DNA from: Amycolatopsis oliviviridis
GTDB lineage: Bacteria > Actinomycetota > Actinomycetes > Mycobacteriales > Pseudonocardiaceae
Direction of reading: 5' to 3'
DNA: 64,000 nucleotides
Assembly: GCF_014654365.1 (NCBI RefSeq)
Contig: NZ_BNAY01000003.1
Coordinates: forward strand, 868,001 to 932,000
The position numbers and the translations under genes were made by a program. Numbering within the stretch: position 1 is the first letter of the stretch; each line of letters starts with the position of its first letter. Shown here piece by piece: positions 34,291 through 42,454 of this stretch. Below the pieces are notes generated by a model. That model was not told where the DNA came from. It saw only the letters and a program-made list of their open reading frames with translations, and made no database searches.

Positions 34291-35643
34291 CTAAGCGGGC
34301 TTGGAAAGTTCGGCGGCCCGGATGCGGGCGGAGAGTTCCAGCAGCGTGTCGTTCCAGACCGCCGCCCCGCGCGGGCCGATCTTGCAGTGGTCGACGGCCC
34401 ACGATTCGAGCCGCGGCACGATCACCCGCACGACGCTCACCGGGATCCCCGGCGGCGAGAGGTCGACGGCGAGCGCGCGGTCGATGCCCGCCGCGCGGAT
34501 CCGGTCCAGGATCAGCTTGATGTCGGTCATCACGTCGTCGGTGGTCCACGACGGGATCTCGTCGAACGCGACCTGTTTGCGCATCGGCTGCCAGGCCCAC
34601 GCGCCCTTGTCGATCGTCGCCGACCGCTGGACGTGGTTCTGGTACTTGGAAACGTTCTCGGTCGGGAGCCGGATGTCCTCGCGCATCGCCTGGATGTCGA
34701 CCGCGCGACCCTGCGCGCATTCGGTGATGGCGCGGATGAGCGCGACGTTCGCGTCGGGATGCGTGCCGAACCCGCCGTGTCCCTGCGAAGTCGTCGGGCC
34801 GAGGTCCTCGGAGGTGGCGGCGAGGAAGCTCGGGATCTCCAGATCCGAGGTGATGTGCACGATCCGCATCTTCAGCCCGGCGTCGTGGAACTTGTCCACA
34901 AGGGACTTCGCCAGCGGCGGCAGCGTTTCGAGATCCACGTGCGGGTGGAGTTCCCGGAGGTAGGAGGTGATGTGCTCGGGCTGCGGTTCGACGAAGATGC
35001 CCTTTTCCAGCACCTGCGCGAGCTGGCTGCTCACGAGTTCGGCGTTGGTCATCGAATCGCGTTCGATCAATTCGGTGAGAGCGTGGCAGATGGCCTCTTC
35101 GAGACTGTTCCCCGACGCCAGGCCGTTGGTGGAAAGCACCTTGTAGCAAGGAGGTTCGTGGAACTTCAGGCCGTAGACGGCGGACGCCTGCGGGATGAGG
35201 ATGGACTCCTCCTGCATCAGGTCGTACGCCTCGACCCACGAGATCGGGAGATCGTCGCGGTAGTGCGCGGAAAGCTCCGCGTTGTTCTCACGCGGGTCCA
35301 GCACCGTGCGACCTTCGGCGACCAGTTCCGCATAGGACGCGATGACCTGCGGCCGCACCGGAAGCGCGGCCGAGAACCGCTCGATCGCCTCCATCGCAGC
35401 GGACGTCCTGGCGTCGGTGTTCGTCAGGCCTTTGCCGTTGTAGACCGAGATGATGTCGTTGGAGCGTGGCGCGATGGCGTTGTAGACCGGGATGCCGACC
35501 CGGTCGAGCCAGGTGATCTCCGCGACCCGGGTGACCCCGGCGCGCCGCAGGTGCGGTTCGATCCGCGCGTAGGTCTGTTCGGCGGTGAACTCCCGGTGCA
35601 CCCCGCCGCCCCCGACCTTCGGCACGCTCTTCCTGAGTTTCAT
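34291..35643 (-). CDS. ycaO: YcaO-family cyclodehydratase/thioamide synthetase
   Basis: A 450-residue YcaO protein. The ATP/Mg-binding elements are visible: TDARTSAAMEAIERFSA, ALTELIERDSMTN and ITECAQGRAVD. YcaO enzymes activate peptide amide oxygen with ATP to form azolines, amidines or, with TfuA, thioamides. The C-terminus lacks the proline-rich end of classical azoline-forming YcaOs, which fits the TfuA-dependent group. The ATG overlaps the glycosyltransferase stop (ATGA). Confidence 0.92.
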   Translation of the reverse strand: MKLRKSVPKVGGGGVHREFTAEQTYARIEPHLRRAGVTRVAEITWLDRVGIPVYNAIAPRSNDIISVYNGKGLTNTDARTSAAMEAIERFSAALPVRPQVIASYAELVAEGRTVLDPRENNAELSAHYRDDLPISWVEAYDLMQEESILIPQASAVYGLKFHEPPCYKVLSTNGLASGNSLEEAICHALTELIERDSMTNAELVSSQLAQVLEKGIFVEPQPEHITSYLRELHPHVDLETLPPLAKSLVDKFHDAGLKMRIVHITSDLEIPSFLAATSEDLGPTTSQGHGGFGTHPDANVALIRAITECAQGRAVDIQAMREDIRLPTENVSKYQNHVQRSATIDKGAWAWQPMRKQVAFDEIPSWTTDDVMTDIKLILDRIRAAGIDRALAVDLSPPGIPVSVVRVIVPRLESWAVDHCKIGPRGAAVWNDTLLELSARIRAAELSKPA

Positions 35644-36620
35644 CGCACTCCCTCGTATCCGGCGTTCGCTGGCATCACTTCGGCGAGCAATCGTTCCCAT
35701 GACCCGGTTTCGCGCTCCGGATCCGCCGAAGCCCGGTGTGCGGCGCATTGCCGCCGTATCCGCGTGTAAAGCCTGTCCCGGTCGTGCTCGGCGGCGTCGA
35801 GAAGAGCCGCGAGCGCCTCGGTGTCGCCGACGGGGAAATAGCCGGCGTAGTCCTCACCGAGCAGCCCGACCGAACCCGGGATGCGGGTCGACACGATCGG
35901 GACGCGCGCCGCGAGCGCCTCGGTGACCACGTTCGCGCCACCCTCGTGCAGTGAAGTGAGCACGAGCAGGCGGCTGCGGGCGAGGACGGCGAGCGCTTTC
36001 GGCCGCGGCAACGGGCCGAGCCAGGTATAGCGCGGATTCTCCGCGGACTCGGCGCGCAGCCGGTCGCCGATGTCGTCCTCGCGCACGCCGCCGACGTGGG
36101 TCACGGTGATCCGCGACGACGACGGCAGCAGCCGCACCGCCTCGCTCAGCCGCAGCGGATCCTTGACCGGCCTGGCGTGCGCGAGGAACGCGACCTCGAA
36201 CCGGTCCGCGGCGGGCGCCTCGCCCGGGATCGGCGGCATCGACTGGGTGATCACCGTGGTGCGGCTCCGCAGTCCGGGCGGGACCTGCAGAACTCCTTGG
36301 GACTGCAGGACGACGATCCGCGCGGCGCGTTCGAGCAAGGTCAGGTCGACACCCGCGCTCGCCAGATCCGGATAGAGATCCGTGCCGGTCAACGCGATCA
36401 CGATCGGCGCGTCCGGGCAGGCGGCGGTGAAGGCGCGGATCGCGGCTTCGCTTTTGCGTGCGTGCAACGCGATCAGCAGGTCGTAGCGTCCGCCGTCGTA
36501 GTCCTGCACGACGCGGACCTCGTGGCCGAGATCGCGCAGCAGATGAGCCCAGCGGCGCGCGGTGACGCCGTTGCCGTAATCGCTGGCTTCGGGGACGGGG
36601 CCCGCGACGAGGATCCTCAT
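35640..36620 (-). CDS. SenB-like (TIGR04348-type) GT-B glycosyltransferase
   Basis: A 326-residue GT-B glycosyltransferase. NGVTARRWAHLLRDLGHEV, LLIALHARKS, IVIALTGTDLYPDL and SLHEGGANVVTEALAARVP follow the order seen in the SenB family, which joins selenophosphate to a UDP-sugar in selenoneine biosynthesis. No senA or senC partners are visible here. Inside a YcaO/TfuA operon it may glycosylate a peptide or form a thiosugar; both are inference. It overlaps its neighbours on both sides by 4 nt. Confidence 0.78.
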   Translation of the reverse strand: MRILVAGPVPEASDYGNGVTARRWAHLLRDLGHEVRVVQDYDGGRYDLLIALHARKSEAAIRAFTAACPDAPIVIALTGTDLYPDLASAGVDLTLLERAARIVVLQSQGVLQVPPGLRSRTTVITQSMPPIPGEAPAADRFEVAFLAHARPVKDPLRLSEAVRLLPSSSRITVTHVGGVREDDIGDRLRAESAENPRYTWLGPLPRPKALAVLARSRLLVLTSLHEGGANVVTEALAARVPIVSTRIPGSVGLLGEDYAGYFPVGDTEALAALLDAAEHDRDRLYTRIRRQCAAHRASADPERETGSWERLLAEVMPANAGYEGVR

Positions 36621-38248
36621 CGGACGCGATCCGTGTCGTAGGCGAGCCATTTCCCGAAGGCGCGGACGGCTTCGTCGGCCGGGATCGTCGCCGTCCAGCC
36701 GAGTTCCGCGGCGGCGAGGCCCAGTTTCAGCACAGGTGTCTCCGTCGTCGAAGTGACGTGTTCCGTCGGCACGGAACGGACCGAGGCGCAGACGACCTTC
36801 GCCAGTTCGTTCCCGGTGAGCGTCGCCGTCGCGATGTCGTACACCGGCGCGACCGGTCCGCCGGTCAGCACCGCGTCGATCGCGCTCGCCATGTCGCGCA
36901 CGTCGGTGAACTGGTGGACGCGGTCGGGGTCGACCGGCAGGGCCCGCCGGGTCCAGGCGAGCTCGATCAGGCGTGCCACCTCCGAATCCACCGGGGTGTG
37001 CGGGCCGATCGGCGTCGCGAACCGCAGGACGTGCTCGCGGGGCCCGGTATCGACGATCGCGCAGTAGACGTCGCCGGGATCCGACGGGTCGCCGAGGTGG
37101 ACGAGCCGCGTCTCACCGGAGGCCCTCGCGCTGTCGACGACGTCGTGGCCGTGTTCGGCCAGGAGGCTCGCGAGGTGTTCGGCGAGCGCCCCGCCGGGGC
37201 CGGTGATCGCGACCTCGATACCGGACGCCCGCCGCGGCCGCCTCGGACGTCCCGCTCGATCGCGTCCGGCGGCGAAGGCGTGCACGGCCACGTCGTGGTG
37301 CGAAGGCGTGATCGCCTCGATCTCGGACGCGAGGAGCTGATCACAGAGCCCGCCGGGCCCGATCGTCGCGAGCGCTTGGTCCAATACCGCACTGCTGTGC
37401 TCCACTGTGGACAGACCCATGGTGAACGCGGTCAGCCAGGTCTGCCAGGCGGCTTCGGACCGGTCCGAAGCCCGCTCGAATGCGGCCCGGCACTCCTGCG
37501 GCGAAATCCCCGATCGCCGCAGGAGCCGTTCCGTTCCGGGATAGTCCCAGTACCCGTCGCCGCGCACCGCGCATTCGGAAGTCAGGTGTTTGTGGAACGG
37601 GATCACTTCGTGCTCGGCGATGACACCGCCCGCCGTCGCCGGAGCCACGCCGGAAAAACACGCGGAACGCCGTAGACCGTGCGCGTCGTTCCCGGCGACA
37701 CTGGGCAGGCCGGAATGCTCGACGGTATTGGGCACCGCGATCCGGATCGGCACTTCCAGCGCTTTGAGATAACGGAACATCAGCACGTCACAAGGCCAGC
37801 CGTCGCCGTCGCGCACCGCGTATCCGGCATAACCGCGGGCGATTTCGGCGGGCAGCATCAACGCGAGACAAGGGGCGTATTCGTTGACCGCCGTCGCCCA
37901 GTCCGCCCCCGAGGCCGCGGCCATCCGCACCGCCGCGCCGTTGCGGGAGTTCCAGTTGGCATAGAAGGCGATCGCGTCGTCCGGCAGCCGCTCGGCCGCT
38001 TTCCGCGCGTGTTCGAAGAAACCGTCGGCGAGCTCGACGTCGTCCTGCAGGACGAGAAAGTGCGTGGCGTCTTCCGGAACGCTGCTCCAGGCCAGTTTCG
38101 TGGTGCGCGCGGCCGTCGGCGGACCGTCCGGATCGGGATCCAGCACCACTTTCGTCGCGCCGGCGGGATCGAGTCGCGCGAGCGCTTCCGCCTCCGCCCG
38201 GCGCCGGGGGTGCGCCATGACGGCGCCGCACACCCGAATCACGGTCAT
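36617..38248 (-). CDS. Fusion of GT-A-like glycosyltransferase and NAD(P)-binding SDR/epimerase-like domain
   Basis: A 543-residue protein. The first ~330 residues look like a GT-A transferase: THFLVLQDDVELADGFFEH carries a DxD-type motif. The last ~200 residues resemble an extended SDR/epimerase (IEVAITGPGGALAEHLASLL as a glycine-rich loop, QFTDVRDMASAIDAVL, then GNELAKVV), but I do not see the YxxxK catalytic pair, so this half may be inactive or non-catalytic. ATG 38248 follows a GGGGG ribosome site. It is the first gene of the YcaO/TfuA operon. Confidence 0.7.
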   Translation of the reverse strand: MTVIRVCGAVMAHPRRRAEAEALARLDPAGATKVVLDPDPDGPPTAARTTKLAWSSVPEDATHFLVLQDDVELADGFFEHARKAAERLPDDAIAFYANWNSRNGAAVRMAAASGADWATAVNEYAPCLALMLPAEIARGYAGYAVRDGDGWPCDVLMFRYLKALEVPIRIAVPNTVEHSGLPSVAGNDAHGLRRSACFSGVAPATAGGVIAEHEVIPFHKHLTSECAVRGDGYWDYPGTERLLRRSGISPQECRAAFERASDRSEAAWQTWLTAFTMGLSTVEHSSAVLDQALATIGPGGLCDQLLASEIEAITPSHHDVAVHAFAAGRDRAGRPRRPRRASGIEVAITGPGGALAEHLASLLAEHGHDVVDSARASGETRLVHLGDPSDPGDVYCAIVDTGPREHVLRFATPIGPHTPVDSEVARLIELAWTRRALPVDPDRVHQFTDVRDMASAIDAVLTGGPVAPVYDIATATLTGNELAKVVCASVRSVPTEHVTSTTETPVLKLGLAAAELGWTATIPADEAVRAFGKWLAYDTDRVR

Positions 38249-38445
38249 CGCAACCCCCAGCTTCCTTTTCTCGCGGACCGGGAAAGTGTCGCAGCGCATC
38301 GGCGGCGGCCTCTTCTCCCATGCTGCGAATGGGACGCCGCCGGTGAAGTTCTCCTCGATTGCCGCTCTGTTCCTCATGCGATTCCGATGAGGAATTCACG
38401 GGTAGCCTCGGTACGAGTCACCGATACGGACGGAATGGGCGGAAG

Positions 38446-38865
38446 ATGACGGATATCCTCTTCGTATGCGTGCACAACGCGAGCCGGTCGCAGATGGCCG
38501 CCGCACTGCTGAAACACCACGGTTTCGGCCGGGTGACCGTGCGGTCCGCGGGCTGCGAGCCGGCGGACGAGATCAATCCGCTGGTGGCGGGCGCGCTGGC
38601 GGAATGGGACGTCGACATCAGCGGTGAAGTGCCCAGCCAGGTCACCTACGAGGACGTGGCGGCGGCCGACGTCGTGATCACCATGGGCTGCCAGACCTAT
38701 CCGGTCGCCGAAGGGACACGGTACGTCGAGTGGGTCGTCCCCAACCCGGAACACGAAGGGATCACCGGGATCCGGCCGCTGCGGGACGACATGGACCGCC
38801 GCGTGCGCGAGCTCCTTTCGTCCCTTGTGGACGGAAGGAGCCCGCGGACGGCGGTCAGGCTTTGA
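38446..38865 (+). CDS. Low-molecular-weight phosphatase / arsenate reductase-like protein
   Basis: A 139-residue protein of the LMW protein tyrosine phosphatase fold. The P-loop CVHNASRSQ (Cys8 to Arg14, CX5R) opens it, and VEWVVPNPEHEG holds the general-acid region. Thioredoxin-linked arsenate reductases use further cysteines after MGC; here MGC is followed by QTYPV with no second Cys, so redox cycling of that type is doubtful. It overlaps the convergent methyltransferase gene by 11 nt. Confidence 0.75.
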   Translation: MTDILFVCVHNASRSQMAAALLKHHGFGRVTVRSAGCEPADEINPLVAGALAEWDVDISGEVPSQVTYEDVAAADVVITMGCQTYPVAEGTRYVEWVVPNPEHEGITGIRPLRDDMDRRVRELLSSLVDGRSPRTAVRL

Positions 38866-39592
38866 CGCCCTGCACGATCAGCCGCTTGGCGCGCTTGTCG
38901 TACGGCGCTCCGTCGAAACCACCGTAGGCCTCGACGTCGGTGAAGCCGGCGTCCTCGAACAGGCGGCGCAGTTCGGCGGCGCTGTAGATGAACGACTGGA
39001 TGTGCGCCGAACGCGCGACGTCGCCGTCGACCAGCGTCCAGTCGGTGCGCAGCTTGGTCCAGTCCTCAAGAACGCTGTGCCGCATGTACGCGATGCCTTC
39101 GGGCTGCGGGAACGCGTGCGTGCGGCCGATGTTCTTGGCGACGATCTCCTTGCCGAACACCTCCAGCAGGAGCTTGCCGCCGGGCGCCAGGCTCGTGTGC
39201 GCGTTGCGCAGCACCTGGAAGTTCTTCTCGGCCTCGTCGAAATAGCCGAACGACGTGTACATGTTCAGCACGACGTCGAAACCGCCGGGACGCACGAATT
39301 CGAGCATGTCGCCCTGGACCAGCTCGGCGGAGACCCCGGCGTCGGCCGCGGCCTGCTTGGCGCGGTCCAGCACGGGCGCGTTCAGGTCGACGCCGGTCAC
39401 CTGGTAACCCTTGCGGGCGAGCGGAACGACGAACCGGCCCGGCCCGCAGCACAGGTCGAGCACCCGGGAGCCCGACGGGAAGGCCAGCAACGGCGACTCC
39501 CGCACGAGTTCGTCGGCCTCGACGGTCAGGTACTGCGGCCACATCAACTCGGAGAAACCCGACCACAGGCCATCGTCGGAGTACCAGGTCAT
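38855..39592 (-). CDS. Class I SAM-dependent methyltransferase
   Basis: A 245-residue methyltransferase with motif I VLDLCCGPGRFVVPLARKG, VTGVDLN, and FDVVLNMYTSFGYFDEAEKN as motif II. ATG 39592 lies behind GGGAGG. It is divergent from the DrrAB exporter operon across 228 nt and marks the left side of the tailoring-gene cluster. The substrate is unknown. Confidence 0.85.
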   Translation of the reverse strand: MTWYSDDGLWSGFSELMWPQYLTVEADELVRESPLLAFPSGSRVLDLCCGPGRFVVPLARKGYQVTGVDLNAPVLDRAKQAAADAGVSAELVQGDMLEFVRPGGFDVVLNMYTSFGYFDEAEKNFQVLRNAHTSLAPGGKLLLEVFGKEIVAKNIGRTHAFPQPEGIAYMRHSVLEDWTKLRTDWTLVDGDVARSAHIQSFIYSAAELRRLFEDAGFTDVEAYGGFDGAPYDKRAKRLIVQGVKA

Positions 39593-39820
39593 TTTCGTCC
39601 TCCCTAGGGCGCCATCAGGCAATGCCCCGATTCTCGGCGCGCTCCCGCGCGGGACATCTCCTCGGCTGCGGGCGAGGCGGAGAAGAGCACGACGGGAGAA
39701 GCTGTCCCGGCCGTGATCGGCGACCATGAACTCTTCATATCGCGGTCGTGGCCTGATCACTGTTCGTGGTGATCCGTCACCGACACAATCGAAGATAAAC
39801 AGAACCAGAAGGGTTCAATC

Positions 39821-40831
39821 ATGGCAAAGGACCGCGACGGGGATCCCGCGATCGAAGCGTCCGGGTTGACAAAGATCTACGGAGAGAAACGAGCGCTCGA
39901 CGGGCTCGACCTCACAGTTCCCGCGGGGACAGTGTACGGCGTTCTCGGCCCCAACGGGGCGGGCAAGACCACTTCGGTGAAGGTGCTGGCGACGCTGCTG
40001 CGTCCCGACGGAGGACAGGCCAAGGTCTTCGGTCACGACGTCGTGCGCGAGGCGGACGCCGTCCGTGCCCGGGTGAGCCTCACGGGTCAGTACGCCTCGG
40101 TGGACGACGACCTGACCGGCACCGAGAACCTGATCCTGCTGTGCCGCCTGCTCGGCCACGGCAAGGCCGCCGCGAAGGCGCGCACCGAACAGCTCCTCGA
40201 CGCCTTCGGGCTGACCGAGGCGGCCGGGCGTCAGGTGAAGAACTACTCCGGCGGTATGCGGCGGCGGCTCGACATCGCCGCCAGCATCGTGAACACCCCG
40301 GATCTGCTCTTCCTCGACGAGCCGACCACCGGTCTCGACCCGCGCAGCCGCAACCAGGTCTGGGACATCGTGCGCGCGGTCGTCAAACGCGGCACCACGG
40401 TGCTGCTGACCACCCAGTACCTCGACGAGGCCGACCAGCTCGCCAGCCGCATCGCGGTCGTCGACCACGGCAAGGTCATCGCCGAGGGCACGCCCGGCCA
40501 GCTGAAGGCGTCGATCGGCGTCGGTGCGATCCACCTGCGGCTGCGGCACTCGAACCAGCGGACCGACGCGCAGAACGTGCTGGCCCGGTTCCTGGAGCAG
40601 CCCACGCTTTCGGAGCACGACGAGGTCTTGGTCAGCGCCCGTATCCCGGGTGTGGAAGGCGACGCCGGCATGGCCGAGTGGGCTTCCAAGGCACTGCACG
40701 AACTTTCACTGCGGGACATCGTCGTCGACGAGTTCTCGCTCGGGCAGCCGAGCCTCGACGAGGTGTTCCTCGCGCTCACCGACCGGCCCGCGACGCCGGA
40801 GAACGCCGCCAAGGAGGGGGCGAACCGATGA
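39821..40831 (+). CDS. ABC exporter ATPase, DrrA family
   Basis: A 336-residue ATPase with Walker A GPNGAGKTT, signature YSGGMRRRLDIA, Walker B LLFLDEPTTGLD and the H-loop region TTQYLDEADQLA, plus the C-terminal extension of DrrA (daunorubicin resistance) proteins. It pairs with the overlapping permease gene to export hydrophobic drugs and fits self-resistance for the adjacent cluster. Confidence 0.93.
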   Translation: MAKDRDGDPAIEASGLTKIYGEKRALDGLDLTVPAGTVYGVLGPNGAGKTTSVKVLATLLRPDGGQAKVFGHDVVREADAVRARVSLTGQYASVDDDLTGTENLILLCRLLGHGKAAAKARTEQLLDAFGLTEAAGRQVKNYSGGMRRRLDIAASIVNTPDLLFLDEPTTGLDPRSRNQVWDIVRAVVKRGTTVLLTTQYLDEADQLASRIAVVDHGKVIAEGTPGQLKASIGVGAIHLRLRHSNQRTDAQNVLARFLEQPTLSEHDEVLVSARIPGVEGDAGMAEWASKALHELSLRDIVVDEFSLGQPSLDEVFLALTDRPATPENAAKEGANR

Positions 40832-41688
40832 CTTCCACCATCAAGCCGACCGAAACGACCGAGGCGGCCGAGGAGACCCGGCCCGCCGACGTCGACGCGC
40901 TCGACGCGGTACTCGCGTCGGTCGACCGGCCCAAGCGCCCCAGCGCGCTGTCCGCCTCGCTGACCTTCGGCTGGCGGGCCGCGCTGAAGATCAAGCACCT
41001 GCCCGAGCAGCTGTTCGACGTCACGGGCTTCCCGATCATCATGACCGTGATGTTCACGTACCTCTTCGGTGGCGCCATCGGCGGTTCGACCGAGGCGTAC
41101 CTGGACTACCTGCTCCCGGGCATCCTCGCCATCACCGTCGTGATGATCACGATGTACACCGGTGTCGCGGTGAACAGCGACATCGCCAAGGGTGTCTTCG
41201 ACCGCTTCCGGACGCTGCCGATCTGGCGCCCCGCCACGATCGTCGGCTACCTGCTCGGCGACTTCCTGCGCTACCTCATCGGCTGCGTCGTCATCATCGG
41301 TGTCGGCCTGATCATGGGCTACAACCTGGGCAGTATCGCCGGTACGGTCGGCGCCGTGGCTCTGCTGCTGGTGTTCTCGTTCTCGCTTTCCTGGATCTGG
41401 ACGTTCCTCGGCCTGTCCATGCGGTCCGAGAAGACCGTGATGAGCGTGAGCATGGTGGCGCTGTTCCCGCTGACCTTCCTGTCCAACGTGTTCGTGCAGC
41501 CGTCCACGATGCCCGGCTGGCTCGAAGCCGCGGTCAGCTGGAACCCGATCACGCATCTGGTCACCGCGATGCGAGGCCTGATGAGCGGCAGCCCGGACGC
41601 CGGCGAGATCATCTGGGTGCTGGTCGCCAGCGCCGTGCTGATCGCCGGATTCGGTTCCGCGACGATGGCCGCCTACAAGCGTAAGTGA
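40828..41688 (+). CDS. ABC exporter permease, DrrB family
   Basis: A 286-residue ABC-2 type permease. After a hydrophilic N-terminal 55 residues there are about six membrane segments; VFDRFRTLPIWRP and SNVFVQPSTMPGWLE...NPITHLVTAMRGL are typical DrrB features. The start overlaps the DrrA stop (ATGA). It forms the membrane part of the exporter. Confidence 0.92.
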   Translation: MTSTIKPTETTEAAEETRPADVDALDAVLASVDRPKRPSALSASLTFGWRAALKIKHLPEQLFDVTGFPIIMTVMFTYLFGGAIGGSTEAYLDYLLPGILAITVVMITMYTGVAVNSDIAKGVFDRFRTLPIWRPATIVGYLLGDFLRYLIGCVVIIGVGLIMGYNLGSIAGTVGAVALLLVFSFSLSWIWTFLGLSMRSEKTVMSVSMVALFPLTFLSNVFVQPSTMPGWLEAAVSWNPITHLVTAMRGLMSGSPDAGEIIWVLVASAVLIAGFGSATMAAYKRK

Positions 41689-41701
41689 GAAAGGAACGAG
41701 A

Positions 41702-42088
41702 ATGAAGTACATGGTCCTCCTCTACTCGCACCCCGAGCCGTGGGGACACCCCGTGGAGGAATTCACCCCGGAGTTCTCCGGCCTCTCCGATGGCGAACGC
41801 AAGAAGCACTTCGAGGCATTCGAAGCACTGCTCGGCCGTTTACACGAAAACGGTGAGCTGGTCGGCGGGGAAGCGCTCGGCGACCCGGCCAAGGCGAGCC
41901 TTTACGAAGTCGGATCGGACGGTTCGAAGAAGAAGAGCGACGGCCCGTATTCGTCGACGAAGGACCACCTCGCCGGCTTCTTCCTGATCGAGGCCAAGGA
42001 CCAGGCCCGGGCCGACGAGATCGCCGAGGAGTTCGCCGCTCCCGGGCAGAGCGTCGAGCTGCGGCCGATCTGGACCGGCGGCGAATAG
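41702..42088 (+). CDS. YCII-domain protein
   Basis: A 128-residue protein of the YCII/DGPF family: MKYMVLLYSHPEPWG at the start, DGPYSSTKDHLAGFFLIEA in the middle, and VELRPIW at the end. These ferredoxin-like-fold proteins often accompany sigma factors or redox clusters; the reaction is unknown. It is 13 nt after the permease gene and likely in the same operon. Confidence 0.85.
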   Translation: MKYMVLLYSHPEPWGHPVEEFTPEFSGLSDGERKKHFEAFEALLGRLHENGELVGGEALGDPAKASLYEVGSDGSKKKSDGPYSSTKDHLAGFFLIEAKDQARADEIAEEFAAPGQSVELRPIWTGGE

Positions 42089-42099
42089 CCCGACATGAG

Positions 42100-42132
42100 A
42101 AGGGCCGGACCGAGTTTCTCGGTCCGGCCCTT
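42100..42132. terminator. Convergent terminator hairpin
   Basis: A perfect 15-bp stem (42100-42114 with 42118-42132) around a 3-nt loop, ending in a short T-tract, lies 12 nt after the YCII gene and before the end of the convergent DUF1905 gene. Confidence 0.85.
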
Positions 42133-42145
42133 TTCGTTGTGCCGC

Positions 42146-42433
42146 TTAGGAGATCCGCTTGGTCAGGTGCACGGTGACCTTGTCGCCGATCTCCTTCTGG
42201 ATGACCTTCCGGAACGGCTTGCGCAACGGCAGCATGTGCACGCCGCCGCCGATCGGGAGCATGCTCGCCTCGTAGTCGTGGCCGTCCACGGTGCCACTGA
42301 CCTTGACTGCCTTCCCGGTGCCGAAGAACTCCGCGGAGTCCGGCATGTTCACGCACGGCCAGCCGCTGTTCCCGTCGGGAATGACTTCGGCCTCGAAGGT
42401 GATGTCGATCGCTTGCGGTGTCTTGTCAGCCAT
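42146..42433 (-). CDS. DUF1905-family protein
   Basis: A 95-residue protein resembling DUF1905: ITFEAEVIPDG, VNMPDSAEFFGTGKAVKVSG and LPIGGGVHMLPLRKPFRKVI. The function of this small beta-barrel family is not established. It lies 21 nt downstream of the GMC oxidoreductase gene on the same strand. Confidence 0.75.
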   Translation of the reverse strand: MADKTPQAIDITFEAEVIPDGNSGWPCVNMPDSAEFFGTGKAVKVSGTVDGHDYEASMLPIGGGVHMLPLRKPFRKVIQKEIGDKVTVHLTKRIS

Positions 42434-42454
42434 AGTCTCAGATCTTCCTCGTCG

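Noticed and set aside
35640..36620. Selenoneine biosynthesis locus
   Set aside because: Only a SenB-like protein is present; no SenA (oxygenase) or SenC (selenophosphate synthetase) is visible, so a selenoneine pathway is not supported.
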